Made by a program: the position numbers and the translations under genes
The notes under the pieces: generated by a model
What the model was told of the DNA's origin: nothing
Databases searched by the model: none
Seen by the model: the letters and a program-made list of their open reading frames with translations, nothing else
In this document: piece after piece, positions 1 to 12,434 of the stretch
How positions within the stretch are numbered: position 1 is the stretch's first letter
Layout of the letters: each line of letters opens with the position of its first letter
Source of the DNA: Hyperoplus lanceolatus
Taxonomy: Eukaryota; Chordata; Actinopteri; Uranoscopiformes; Ammodytidae
NCBI GenBank assembly: GCA_026929865.2
Contig: CM049406.2
Coordinates: 24,772,001-24,836,000 of the forward strand
Length of the DNA stretch: 64,000 nucleotides
Reading direction: 5' to 3'

Positions 1-127
1 TCTCTCTCTCTCTCTCTGTAATGTTATTCTGTGTCCCTTAAACTCTAGTTGAAATCATAGGTTGAAATGCTGTCTTCTCCTTCACACAAGGCAAGCCAAA
101 GTCCTGCAGTGTATCTCTCCACACACA

Positions 128-130
<3 letters not shown>

Positions 131-188
<58 letters not shown>
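131..188. repeat. (TC)n microsatellite
   Basis: Uninterrupted dinucleotide array; another short (TC)n opens the window at 1-17. Confidence 0.98.
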
Positions 189-190
<2 letters not shown>

Positions 191-830
191 TGTTCCTTTC
201 CCTCCCTTTTCCCCCCACACTGCTCCAAGAAGACTATTGCCCCATGTGACCCTCTATTTACCATACATGGAGATGCCTGCAGCTCCTCCCCATTACTCTC
301 TCGACTGTCCCAATTCTTTCTTTTCACTCACACCTTTTGTAAGTCCAAAAAGGAATGACAACAACCTCTGAAGTAGCTTATTTAGAAAAGTATCCAACAT
401 ATCTATAAAGTCCACTTTGACTGGAAGTTTTTTTTGGCTTCATCCTTTGAAGTTCTTTTGACTCTGGATTTGTTTCCCCTCTTCTCCCTGCAGTCTGGCA
501 GCGTCCGTCGTCTGTGGTTTCCTCCAGGTAAATAAAAATGGGTGTTACCTTTCCCACAGTGCATTCTGGGTAGCAGTGTAGTGCTGCTGTTCAGGCATAG
601 GACAGGACAGCACAGCACGCTCTTATGCGCACACTCACACAGACACATACACACAGAAACACATTGTGCCAGCAAAGGAAACACCTTGAAAATGCCTGGA
701 CACTTAACTTTCCTCTGTATTCTCTGAGTACCAGCATAAGATTACAATGGAAAGTCACGGGGGAAAGGGCTGAGCTTTAACTAACAGCGGGCAGAAGTAA
801 ACATGGGTTGTTTAGAGTTTGTGGGAATCG

Positions 831-862
831 TTTTATTGCCACTGTTTATAGTGGCAATAAAA
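831..862. repeat. 13-bp hairpin
   Basis: TTTTATTGCCACT and AGTGGCAATAAAA flank a 6-nt loop GTTTAT. It has no neighbouring gene, so terminator or RNA roles are not supported. Confidence 0.7.
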
Positions 863-1241
863 TTCTATTGTACTTACCCACAATAGAAAAAGGGTTAGCT
901 TTCGACATACACATGCAGTTGCCTACTTATTTGATCTTAGCAAAACCATAGCCATTTCATTATCATTTAGCTTATATCTGTAGCCTATGTTTAACAATTT
1001 AGAAAACGTGAAAGCAAGCCGTTATTTTATAGGGGATTTCCATGAAATCTTTATTTTCCAAATAAACTACAAGATCATGCATTTTCTTGTTTGTCCTTGT
1101 CTCATTCTGGTTGTGTTTTCTGTTTGTGTGTGTGGCCATTTTGAAAAGTTAGTCAGTGAGAACTCCAGGCCAAATATTTCTAGTGGTGTCACCTCACCAC
1201 ATTCCTGAACCACTGTGATTGATGTTTTCCCTGTTCCTTCA

Positions 1242-1248
1242 CAGACAC

Positions 1249-1281
<33 letters not shown>

Positions 1282-1298
1282 TTTGTGTGTGTGTGTCC
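1242..1298. repeat. interrupted (GT)n microsatellite
   Basis: GT array broken by TTT twice. Confidence 0.9.
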
Positions 1299-2163
1299 TA
1301 CCCTAACTCTAATACTTCCCAATGATTTTGTCTGTATCCATATTAGTTTAACTGACGAATCACGACACAGTTTAAAACTGTATCATACGCCAATCAATTC
1401 ACCAAGATTCACCTGACTTAACACAACTCAACAGAGCAGAGTGATCTTGAAAAACTTGACGAACTCAGCTGCATTTTTTAAAATTCAGGCTGTCCAGATG
1501 TTTGACCAGATGTGTGTCTTTGAAAACTGCGCTTTAGTCCCCAGGCCCGATTTCAAAACTGCTGAACCATGTTATAGTCCATATGAAATATAGTGTGCAG
1601 TGAAATGTAGACATTAATAAACAGAACTGGATTGAAAACCGTAGTAAAAGCAAACATGGCTCATGTTTAACCTGCAGATACGCCTTACAGCTGGGCCTGA
1701 TATCTGATCATCTCCCAACCACTAAAGCCACACAGGATAACACAAAAGTAAACCGCTATTTATTCAGCTTTGTCTGAAAAAGTGCAATGTATTGGAACTG
1801 TATTGTTTTTCCTTCTCTTTATATTACAAGCTGTACCATAAAAAGGCAATAAGTGCTGTGCTTTACAAGGCTTTATGTCTAGGCTTTAGGACTGTATTTA
1901 GTTTTTATTCTTGCTGATCTTCCACGCTATACTTGTTTCACTTAAATAGTTCAGTTTTTAGTTTTTAGTATAAGTATGTGGCCCATGTTATTGACATTTA
2001 TTCAAACCGGAACTTTAAGTTTTTAAAGAAAATGTAATCACATACTCACAGTGTCAAGGTATTGTGACAAGACCATGTAAGGCCAGCAGAGGGTGCTGTG
2101 GGTCTAAGAAGGCTTTTAAAACTGTTCAGTTCACAATGAATAGCAGAAAATTAGAAATGCCAG

Positions 2164-3560
2164 AGGGGTATACTACGAAACAAACTCAACAGAGCCCGGC
2201 TCTCTTTTTTTGATCTGGTTCAACATAACACAAACCCTCGCTCAGAGCTAACCGGTATCACGAAGGAAGTTATCAACCTCTTATGTTGAACGAGGGTTTC
2301 GGCTTCAGGCTCTGTGCGCGTCCCCATGAAAGGGGGCGTTTGACCCGTCATTTGACTCTGCATCCGCACAAAATGGACTGATCTTGTGCCGCTAACTTTA
2401 CTCAAACGGACTGATTGTGAGCAGCTGAGTAAAACAAAAGTGTGTCGCCAACTTCATCCAAGAGGAAGAGTTTGTCAGTCTAAATTATTACAGCAGAAAT
2501 CAGAGAGCCGAAAAAAACTCTTACTGCAAAATAGGCTAAGGAGAGTGGAATGCTGGCAGCATGGAAATTATTTATTTATCTTGCCGATCGTTCTCGCAGT
2601 GCGTAACGTGACATTATAAAACAATGAAACGTTGAACTCGGATTTAAACACTATACCATTTAGCCTAATATATATAGGCCTAGGCTACTTTGCTATATTT
2701 ATAGCACTACGCCTATAGTCCCACACTTTAGAATGTAATTTAAGTCTGACACTGTCCCCAAATGAATAGCCTATGGAAAATCATTTAGTTTTGGGCCACA
2801 TCATAATGAATACAATTTTGATTTAGACGATTAGCCTTTTATTTGAATCGTACAAATACCAATAGGCCTACATTAAAAAACCTGCAGTCTGTATTTTTCG
2901 GACAAATATGAATCTACTGTGAGAAGCTTAACCTGCGAGTCTGCAACGACGTCCGAACTGTGACAGCTGTCACCTGTGTCGTCCCAACTGTAATCGCTAC
3001 TGATGAAAAGAAAGAAGCCTACAGTGAAATAATGTTGCAAACTGTGATTGTATAGAACGCTTTATTAAGAGCCAGTGTGTGTAGATCGCCAGGTAAAACC
3101 ATTTGAGGTGCGAGCATAGAGTAGTGCTGCATAGTGCTGCATACAGTCTCTAGGCTATTTAACATTTTCTGCATCAATAACTGTATGCATGTGGTAAAAA
3201 GCCACAGCGCGATGTTACAGTTCAGTCTGCTGTAAGCCTCACGGCTTCGTTTCGTTCATTTACTTACTGATCAATAAGTTTACTGATTTAACGAGTTTCC
3301 TCAGTGAGAATATATCGCTCAGACAATATGTCCGCGGGATTTCAAAATGTGTAGTTTCCTTAAATGGCAGCGCTCTGAGAGCCAAATTTAAGCTCAAACT
3401 CTGAAACAAAAACTGCTCTGAGCAGGTTAGCCGTGCATCCTCTGTTACCACGGTGATATAGCCAGGTAGAAAGAGAGCCACCTTTCGTGATACTGAAAAC
3501 TCTGGCTTTAGACTCAACAGACCTCGCTCAGCCCTTAATCTCGCTTCGTAGTATACCCCT
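2164..3560. mobile_element. Harbinger-type non-autonomous DNA transposon
   Basis: The ends are perfect 16-bp inverted repeats, AGGGGTATACTACGAA at the left and its complement at the right. They are flanked by the 3-bp duplication CAG (2161-2163 and 3561-3563); CWG or TWA 3-bp duplications are the PIF/Harbinger hallmark. The 1.4-kb body has only short open frames and no transposase that I recognise. Subterminal CAACAGA/GCTC motifs recur near both ends. Confidence 0.8.
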
Positions 3561-3794
3561 CAGGTCTATGTCCAACTCACAGGGAAGGATATTTACAGTG
3601 GGTTAGCAACCCGTATGGGGATAACTTCAAATTAGTTTTTTTTAGAAATGCTTCACAAGAGGAGGTAGAGATATGTATGTCAGTGGCTTTAGGACGATAT
3701 GCACTGTTGAACTTTCCTTATTAGCAAGACACTCAATCAATGTTTTGTGCTGGTCCCCGTGATCTCGGACCTACCCGTCAATTGTTTTTGCACG

Positions 3795-4050
3795 CAAGCA
3801 GGGCGGCAGTGGCGAGGTGGGTGGGTAGGGAGGTCGCCTCTGGACTGCAGGGTTGGAGGTTTGATCCCCCACCTACCCGCCACACGTCGAAGTGTCCCTG
3901 GGCAAGACACTGAACCCCAAATTGCTCCCGATGGTTCAGAGAGCGCCTTGCATGGAAGCTACTGCCATCGGTGAATGAGTGTGTGAGTGAATGTGGTGAG
4001 AAATGTAAAGCGCTTTGGGGCTGAGAAAATCAGCTAAAAAGGGCTATATA
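3795..4050 (+). mobile_element. tRNA-derived SINE (family 2), plus orientation
   Basis: Contains GGGTTGGAGGTTTGATCCCC, a B-box-like promoter, then GTGTCCCTGGGCAAGACACTGAACCC and the 3' end AATGTAAAGCGCTTTGGG. The same unit occurs inverted at 28650-28918. This tail motif is very common in teleost SINEs. Confidence 0.8.
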
Positions 4051-6589
4051 CAGTAAGTCAAGTCCATTTACAAATTAGGTTTAGCACATGCAAAGTCTCC
4101 GACTATCTTGCTCAAAAATGCAAAACATTTCTTTTGCTGGCATCGGCTTATCGTTGTTGTGATAGCACTTGGTCCGTGACAGAACTAAAGCAGCTTCTCG
4201 CTCTCAGACAAAACTGCCATTTTATACCGCTCTGATTGCTCAAGTGTGAATGTTGAAAAAAAAAGCGAGAGAGTTGGAGGTGAAATTGAATCCCTTTAGC
4301 AAACAGCAAAAAGGTCAGTGCTGACGCAGAGCCGGGGACATGGCTGCACTCCCTCAAGACTATATTCTTAAGTGGCTAGATTCTATTTGTAGCGTTATTA
4401 CCTGTTTACTGACTCCCCCACTCCAAAACCAGGTAGCTGCGCAAACATACTGGAGGGTTTGGACGACCTCTTGTGTCATCAGCGGGTGATGAATTTCAAC
4501 TGCCTGAACCGTGCTGGCTGAACACAAAACGCAATATCAGGGCAAATTCCATGTTTTATCGGGCCGGGGATTTTTATTTAGCTAGTGGATTGGCTTAGGT
4601 ATCCCTTTTTTCTGTAAGCATCTGAAAGGAAAGTATAATATCTCTTTATCAGTATTGATAGCAAATTAAGCAGTTTCCAACTTGATGAAGCAACCTTGCA
4701 GTGTTTTGTTAAGACCACATGTTAAGCATTGTAAAACTTAATGTTGCTTATTATGCCCCCTTAGTAGGCTACGTATCAATAGGCTCTACTAGGTCATAAC
4801 AAAACTTTTCCTTTGATTAGAAATCATAATCATACTATGATCATTTAAATTTTAAACACTAAAAGAGCAACATACTTTTGGTTAAGAACAAGGAAAATTC
4901 CATTAAGCATAAATCATTTCACATGACCCAGCTTCTCCAGTCTAAAAAAGTATTAATACATTTAAAAATATAGTCTAAGGACATGTTGCTTAATTCGCAG
5001 CTACTTTGATGAGTAGCCTGCCGTGAAAACATGGGTGATGTAGGGGTAGAGCTTGGGTCCCGGCAGTAAAATATAAAGCGTATTTGTTTTATTTTCAAAT
5101 GTTTGCAATATTGCATTTAGTAAATAGAACAGCAACCTAACCTTATCTAAGAAACAGGAACAAAGGGTTGGTCATAAATTATGTTATTGTTACAGGAAGC
5201 TCAACATTGATTGTAACTTGGTTAGCTAACAGTTATGGCTAACATAATTGACTATACTTAGCAGTTCTCCTAACTTGGCTATTTGGCCAAGTAACATAAT
5301 TTGATTAATGTGTACACATGTTTTGTTCAAATAATCATGCTAAAGAAACAGAAACAGTTCAGGTGCAAGACAAATGTCAGCAATGAGAAGCAATGGGGTA
5401 TCTTACTATACCATTTTATGGGAACATTTCAATGAGTGTAGCTTTTGTGAGAAAAAAAATGCTGCAAAGAAACCGTGTGGGCATTTAATCTTAAAACCAT
5501 ATTATTTTTCAATTTTAGCTTTTCACTAAATAGAAAAATGGGTATTTTGCCCAAGTCGTAGCCTGTATAGTAGCATTGAAGCACATATACAGTGCATACT
5601 TTGTCCCCATCCCTCATCTTTTTTTAGGGACATGCCCACTCTTCATACAGCAATGCCCAGATCACCCAGTAGTATTTTCATTTATTTCATCTCTCACTCT
5701 CTCACACTCCTCTCCATGCACACAAACACAGTCTTACAGAAGCTGTCCTTTCGTCATAGGGAGAAAACAAAAACAAAAAAATAAATGCATTTCTATTAAG
5801 ATGAAAATAGTCTCTTGTCGGCGTGTGTACTTAGCCTGCCATAAGCGACAGGAGGGCACCAGGCGAACTCGGCCCGGCAGTCAGACAACTATTTTGGGTA
5901 CAAGCGGAAAATTTTGATGGGGATTCTATGGTGGTGGGGACCAACAGCACAGGAGCATGGGCTGAGAAGAAAGTCTGTCGGACTGTGGGAAACGGTGACC
6001 CTCTGCCACACTCGGCTGGCACTGGAGGTCTGCATGTGGCCTACCAACAAAACGGGGGGGAAGAGGGAGAGCTGCCAAGCCCATAATTTGAGTTGGGGAT
6101 CAGTATGTGTGTGTGAGTGGGCTTAGCAAGGCAGGAGGTGTGCAGCTCAGATGAAGCCAAAAATCACCAACCCCAAAAAACAAAAATAAGTCTTCAAACT
6201 TGTCTGTAAAGGGTGAAATCATGTCAATGGTCTTAATGTTAATTAAGAAGGCGTGACAGACCCCTTCTCTCATATGAAACACAATCCCTGGTAGAAGGGT
6301 AGAAGGGATGGATAGATGCAAGGTTTCATCAAAAAGAAAGCAGAGGAGGACAGCAAGTCATTCATTTCCACACCCAAGCCCCTTGCAGTCTGTGTAGCGG
6401 ACACCAGAGAGTTCTCAATAGTAACATACAACATACAATACAATATCACTAAACTAACACTAATCACTATAATTTCCTTAAATTAACAGACAAATGACTC
6501 CAATACCCTCATTTCATACTTAAATTATTCCTCAGCAATACAGCTTGTTTTAAACTGAAATGCTTTCTGCTGCCTTTGACACGGCAAGT
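4051..6589. other. intergenic, no gene seen
   Basis: AT-rich unique-looking sequence between a SINE and a LINE relic; no splice-linked or conserved frame detected. Confidence 0.55.
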
Positions 6590-7076
6590 CACTAGATCCT
6601 TATTTCCACCCTTCAGGGTCTGGGTGTCTCAGGCTCTGCACTCTCCCTGCTCTCATCTTACCTCAAAGATGGCACCTACCAGGTCACTTGGAGAGGATCT
6701 GTGTCAGAACCTTGTCTACTCACCACTGGGGTCCCTCAAGGTTCCATCCTGGGTCCCCTCCTCTTTTCTCTGTACACCAACTCTCTTGTTCATGTCTATT
6801 CACTCACATGGCTTTTCCAACCAAAGGTAGCCAAATAATTGTCTCTTTCCCCCAGTCTGAAACGTACATGTAGCAGCACAAATCTCCCATTGGATATCCG
6901 CACACAACTTGAAACTTAACCTGGACAACGTTCCATTTTAACCCAACGGCTGTCTAACACTTAGTTGCTTATTGAATACAATGTGCTTACATACAATTCC
7001 TGCTGTTGTGAGTTTGTACCTTCATGGTTGAATGCACATATTGGAAGTCGCTTTGGATTAAAGTGTTAGGTTAATG
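6590..7076 (+). mobile_element. L2-like LINE reverse-transcriptase fragment
   Basis: One frame reads SALSLLSSYLKDGTYQV and then GVPQGSILGPLLFSLY, the reverse-transcriptase block just before the catalytic YADD region. After decay the fragment ends near GGAAGTCGCTTTGGATTAAAG, the 3' tail motif of teleost L2-like LINEs. It is a dead copy with no intact ORF. Confidence 0.8.
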
Positions 7077-7622
7077 GGTAACACTTTACAATAAGGGTAC
7101 ATTAATGGCAAAGGGTTTAAAGGATGGAGCTGGGTCAGAGGAATGATGATAGTGTAGTATAAGGGATAAAAACAAGACAGTGGGTGACCCTACCTCAAGT
7201 TCGTACTTCGTACTATAAAACAAACACGCACTACTATGACTAAAATGACAGAACTCTAAAGATCCCAATCTGTCCAATAGCCCAAAGGCTTTTTCCATCT
7301 GTGATTTTGGTCAGCTCAGGCTTTTTTATGTATTTTAATGCAAAATGGGTGAAAATAATGGCGGATCACAGCCTGGAGAGTAAATGGTATACAGTATGCA
7401 GTCCAATATAAGTATTTGTTAAGGGAGTATAGAAAGTGTGCGACTGAGTGGGATATCTGTCTCGGACATATTTCTGTCACCTGTCATCACCCACTCACTT
7501 TCCGGCAGAGTGGGCAGAGAATTGGCAGCAACACTGTTTCCTATATGATCTGTAGGCGCAAAAAAATGAAAACACTCATGGTGTTTTGGATACCGTTTTT
7601 ACTCAAATAAGTAGGTGTCTCA

Positions 7623-7624
<2 letters not shown>

Positions 7625-7687
<63 letters not shown>
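7625..7687. repeat. (AC)n microsatellite
   Basis: About 31 uninterrupted units. Confidence 0.98.
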
Positions 7688-7691
<4 letters not shown>

Positions 7692-7850
7692 AGAAAGTGT
7701 AAAATAAAAACAACCATGAAATAACTTTTAAAGGCCTACTTCACCAGTTTGAATATGAAGGTGTATTGAATTCTGAGATCCTATGTAGTATAAATGTGCA
7801 AAAAAAAATTAGAATCGGTTCATCCTAGCCTGAGAAAAGGCATAAAGAGT

Positions 7851-7917
7851 GTTTTTTTAACCCTATATTTCTCTTTCTCGTGACATCACAGAAAGAGAAA
7901 TATAGGGTTAAAAAAAC
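7851..7917. repeat. perfect 28-bp hairpin
   Basis: Arms 7851-7878 and 7890-7917 are exact complements around an 11-nt loop CGTGACATCAC. Likely a MITE remnant or a small foldback. Confidence 0.9.
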
Positions 7918-7959
7918 GTACTTTGTAAATATTACTGTGATGCAGGAGTAGATGTTTTT

Positions 7960-8200
7960 GAGATGGACGAAGGTGGATTTGGATGGGTGTTTTGGATGGA
8001 TGGTTGCTGAGGAAGAGTTGAGTGTCATCAACGTAGTCATTGAGACCATGTTGGTGGATGATCTGGACAGGGGTTGCATGTTGATAGTGAAGAGAAGTGG
8101 GCCAATCACAGAGCTTTGTGGCACGCCTTGTTTGACTGGAGCAGAAGTATGAGATGTTCTGAAGGAGTGCAGTAATTTACTCCACAGGAATGGGAACATG
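7960..8200 (-). mobile_element. LINE reverse-transcriptase fragment, minus strand
   Basis: The minus-strand frame contains VKQGVPQSSVIGPLLFTINM, a damaged copy of the GVPQGSVLGPLLF block. A frameshift follows, after which D-D-T-Q-L-like codons can be seen. Non-functional remnant. Confidence 0.75.
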
Positions 8201-8563
8201 TTATGAGATTGCTATGCCATTAATGCCTTACTGACATATTTTTGGGGGAACTGTGTTAGTTTCTAAACAATGAGGAATCTAGTCACTCAAACTGAATGAG
8301 TTGTACCAAATGATTTTATCAGGGCTGGCACAAGGACTAACCAAATTGGACCAACCGATCTGTGTTGTGTCATGAGAAAGTAAGAGTCAAACGGTCCAGA
8401 TATAAATACACCTCAGCCCACAGAAAACCCAGCAATGGGGAGATGATTACCGTGTTTTGCCACCAAAACACAGCTGCTAACTATGTTAAAATAATAACAA
8501 CGTCTAAAACTATGAGTGGTGGAGGGCTGAGAGGAGGAAGTCTGACCACACACTCCAACACCG

Positions 8564-8568
<5 letters not shown>

Positions 8569-8610
<42 letters not shown>
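8569..8610. repeat. (CA)n microsatellite
   Basis: About 21 units. Confidence 0.97.
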
Positions 8611-8615
<5 letters not shown>

Positions 8616-10892
8616 AGACACATACTCTACATTACCTCTCGTCCTGTCCACAGCGATTGTTAGCCCACATGCACGGTGTGTGTCCGCCCAGGCGCTAACC
8701 GCCCGTAAAGCATGAGAGTGATTGCACAAGTCATATTTAGAAAGTGTCTCACTTCTACACACGCCGGACACATGAAGAACTACACATTCAGCCGCCGAGG
8801 TGTTTTCATACATAAACACACGCTATACATAATACGCACGCACACCCGTGCGTTTCGGGCACGACCAGCTGTGTCCAAAATTTCAAACATATCTCAAAAA
8901 ACCCTCATAATTGCTACGTCTATTCGACGTTTCTGTATTTTCCTGACCAACACACACAATCAAAAAGGTTTTGTTGCTAAAACTGGCAGCGCAGGAGTGT
9001 GTTGTTAGACCTACACAAACACCAGCTCTGACTATTTATTCATTTGCTATGAAAAGACTCAAACTTTACCCTACAGCCCTAATGTTTTGGACTAAGTGCT
9101 TAAGGCCTGTAACTATAGCGTAATTTCAAGAATCATGAGATGACAGTTATGACTGTACGTGCAAAATATAGAACCAAAGTAGTGTGACTTAAGTTTAGTT
9201 TGGTTTTGAGAGTTAACATTTTGAGGGCTTTGGCCCGGACGCAGATTAAACAAAGCATTCAATGTATGCTGTGGCTTGCCGAGAAGGGTGGCACGCGGAG
9301 GGGAGAGAATGTCCTCGAAAACCTAGTGGGGGCCCTCTCAAAGATGCCAGGTTATACTGTGCTAAGTTTCAACACATCAAGGTCAAGGCCAAGTTTACTC
9401 TCTCGCCAGGGGACCCAGAATTCCTAGCAGTGCACCTGGGCTGTTTTAAACACTTGAAACATTTTCAAAGCGCTATGCGTTGTTTGATACTGCTTAACAT
9501 TTACTGTATGTGTGTTATAAGCTAGTGAAACATAAGCATTGACCACCCAATTTACCTTCAGTCACCCAAGAAGCCAAGACAGCCGGATATGGATGACGCC
9601 AAGTTATGACAATAAAAGTACATCCGCAAGTTCAGGAATTGACTTTTTTGCATTTTAGTTGCACCAGGCTTCTTGCTCCATCCCGATACAATGGTGAACC
9701 TCACATAATATACAAAGACACATTAATTCACATCCACTTTACTCAGGGTTATAAACCACTTTCACTGTTTTCAAATCTAATGAGAACATTAACCGTGTGG
9801 GTGACATTTTGTACACTAAAAACTGCTGAGGAATTTCACTTAATGATGGTTTTTGTTGCTGTGTGAGCTCCACACAAAAAACATGGCTATAGGGACACCT
9901 TTCAAAACCAAGGCACAAAACAGAAACTTAATGACCTGCATTAAAACAGAACAGGTTCAATAACTGGATATAGCTTGTTTGTTTAATCAGTACAATGTAA
10001 AACAGAAGTGTAAAAAAGCATTATCTCCAGAACTTGAGAGCTGTGCTTATAGTATTCTTTTTGTATTACCTTTGGTCAAGACAAAACTACCTTTCCCCCT
10101 GCTTACAGTTTTTATGCTTAGTTAATTCAACTTTCTCCTGGTCCTTACTTAACACGTAACAGACAATTATTAAAGAGCTATTTGTCAACTCTCAGCAGGA
10201 AAATGTATAGGCATTAGGCATACGTTCCAAAATGTAGAAAAAACTACTAAGTGGGAAGCCAGTAGCCTGACAACCAGCGTTAAACCTTTGCTTGATTGAC
10301 AGCATGGATGATTCACTCAAAAGTCGTGCCTTTCTGCTGCGATGGACGACTTGGCTAAGTGGGTGGTTTTTTTAGTCAGACCAATTGCTGCTTGTCTGAC
10401 TGATCGAGTTACAGTATGACGTACAGACTGTTCTGCCTGCCTGCTCTAAAATGCTTGGGATAAGCCTCCTTATTGACTGGCATGATGTCTGGCTGACTGT
10501 TTTTCTGACTGACAGCCTCGCTAAGTGACCGGAGCAGTTCACAGGAGTCCTGTGCCAGCGGCTGCCTCTGCAACAGGCTCCTGTGAATTTTGACAGCACT
10601 GCGATGCTTGCCTTTTTTTTCTTCCAGGAGAGCTGGCCCAAACCCAGTTGGCATATTTGGTCTCGGCTCATAGTTTTCATGTGATATAAACTTTGAGGGA
10701 AAAGGGTCATGTCCACTACTAGAGCCATATCAGGTTAGACTGGTTGTTTAGGCCTTATCTACCAACAATGGCCTTTAGCAGTTGATTTCTTTGGTTGATA
10801 TTAGTCTCATGTGGTCCAAATGCTGGTTCAGAAGGTGTTCTGCTGTGTAAAACATCCAACTAGTGGTCAAATTCTCACAATTTTGTATGATA
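8611..10892. other. intergenic, no gene seen
   Basis: The longest frame (10728-10372, minus) lies over imperfect CTGACTG-type repeats and has no recognisable domain. Confidence 0.55.
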
Positions 10893-11234
10893 AAGGTGGA
10901 GTCAGCGATTCTGGAGAATGCTTGTTGTCAAAATCACTTTGTGTCAAAATCAGTGAATATCTCCCATCCAACCACTACCTGTAGATATTGTGTGTGTGCT
11001 GAGAAAAAATATGGTGTTCATACACAACCTAGGCTCTGTGAAATGATATGTAAACAAAGGAAATGTAAACAAATGGGGCCAGCTAGCAAGATGCCCGTCT
11101 ACAGAACCTAGGCTGTGTTTTTAACACTGGATTTTCTTACAGCGCAGACAGGTAGCAAATTGCGAGGCGATATTCACTGATTTTGCCCAAATTTTTATTT
11201 GACAAGCATTCTCCAGAATCACTGACTTCACCTT
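10893..11234. mobile_element. AAGGTGGAGTCAG-type foldback MITE, intact copy
   Basis: About 100 bp at each end are mutually inverted (GGAGTCAGCGATTCTGGAGA left, TCTCCAGAATCACTGACTTC right; ATCAGTGAATAT inside each arm). It would fold into one long hairpin. Five members occur in the window. Confidence 0.85.
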
Positions 11235-12222
11235 AGTCAAAGCAACACGAGTGTCTTTTTTCTTGTGTCTGTCTGCCTTAGGTGTTTATTACATTCATGC
11301 TACACTGTTCTATGAGTGTGTGTGGTTCCTCGCGTGTGTCAAGAGTTGACTGGGGGGGACTAACCACATCTCTGCCTTGGAGTCATCCGGATGAAGGAAT
11401 AGAAAATGCGTCCGGGGAAGTTGAAAGATCGAGATCAAGAAATAACACAAAGTGGGTCTCTGTGTTGCACCGCTGGCAGCCTGAGCGCTTTCAACATCAG
11501 CTCACTCTCTTCACCAGAAATGAGAAGGGACACGACACACTGCAGGCACACACAAAAATGCTGTAATGCCTCGAGGTATGATGGGGCACGATCCAAAATG
11601 AGGTCAAGATGGAGGCGCTTAAATTGCCTTAATTTCCTCAATCGAACTTGGAAATATGAGTTCTTTATTTCTAGAATGCAACATGTTGTGTCCAAAATCT
11701 GAGCTGAGATGTATTATTTTAGGCAGTTGGGTCTAGCATTTAACAGAAATTGAATCGTATGTTGGATCGACAGTACGTGAATAGTCCATGTGTTTAATTC
11801 AGTTAGTAAAATCTACTGTTTTGACTGAACTGACAACCTGTTTGGCCCTTCACTTGAAACATGTGAAGCCAACTGGAAGATACCATCTCCTCCCTGGACC
11901 AGGAACCAGCAGCTTGTCTCTTCCTCTGTGTTCCCTACAGTTCCTGGAAACATCAACATATTTCCTAGAAAAGAAAAGTTCACTCGGAAGGTGAATAGGA
12001 GACGATGAACTGCCAATGCACGGATTCCTCGGGCTATCTAAAAGCTGCAGGGACTGATATTAATATAGGGTGGCCACTCCAACCATATGTCTGAAACCAT
12101 ATGTCTGCATAACTGAAAACAAATGTAATGTAATGCAATGTAAACCCGAAGAACCCGTGACTATAGGGTTTGCAGAATTTTTTATTTTTTGGTAATTTCT
12201 GAGACCTTAATCCTGAGCAATA
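11235..12222. other. intergenic, no gene seen
   Basis: Overlapping short frames at 11282-11702 show no domain. A TGTAATGTAATGCAATGTAA string near 12123 may be a worn LINE tail. Confidence 0.5.
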
Positions 12223-12234
12223 GAATATTGTTTT

Positions 12235-12422
12235 TTTCTCTTTTTTTTAAGATTTTTTTGGGCATTTTATGCTTTATTGATAGTGCAGAGAGACAGAGGT
12301 GAAATGGGGCAGAGAGGGGAGTGACATGCAGAGAACGACCGCGGGTGGGAATCGAACCCGGGTCTGCTGCTGGGCCCGGCCCGGGAGGGGGACGCCTTAC
12401 CAACTGAGCTAAAGGCGCCCCC
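12235..12422 (-). mobile_element. tRNA-derived SINE (family 1), full copy
   Basis: On the minus strand it begins GGGGCGCCTTTAGCTCAGTTGG (A box) and has CGGGTTCGATTCCC (B box), followed by a shared body (TGCATGTCACTCCCCTCTCTGCCCC) and an A-rich tail. A 12-bp direct repeat GAATATTGTTTT flanks it (12223-12234 and 12423-12434). The tRNA-like head is intact, but the unit is a SINE and not a tRNA gene. Confidence 0.9.
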
Positions 12423-12434
12423 GAATATTGTTTT

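Larger units (their letters stand above)
189..2160. other. intergenic, no gene seen
   Basis: Apart from the hairpin at 831 and the GT array at 1242 I see no coding, RNA or repeat signal. Frames over 60 codons are short and not homologous to anything I recognise. Confidence 0.6.

Noticed and set aside
10372-10728. 118-codon minus-strand frame as a gene
   Set aside because: No domain, no splice partners, and it overlies imperfect short repeats.
12235-12422. tRNA gene candidate
   Set aside because: A and B boxes are present, but the unit has a SINE body, A-rich tail and target duplication, with relatives elsewhere.
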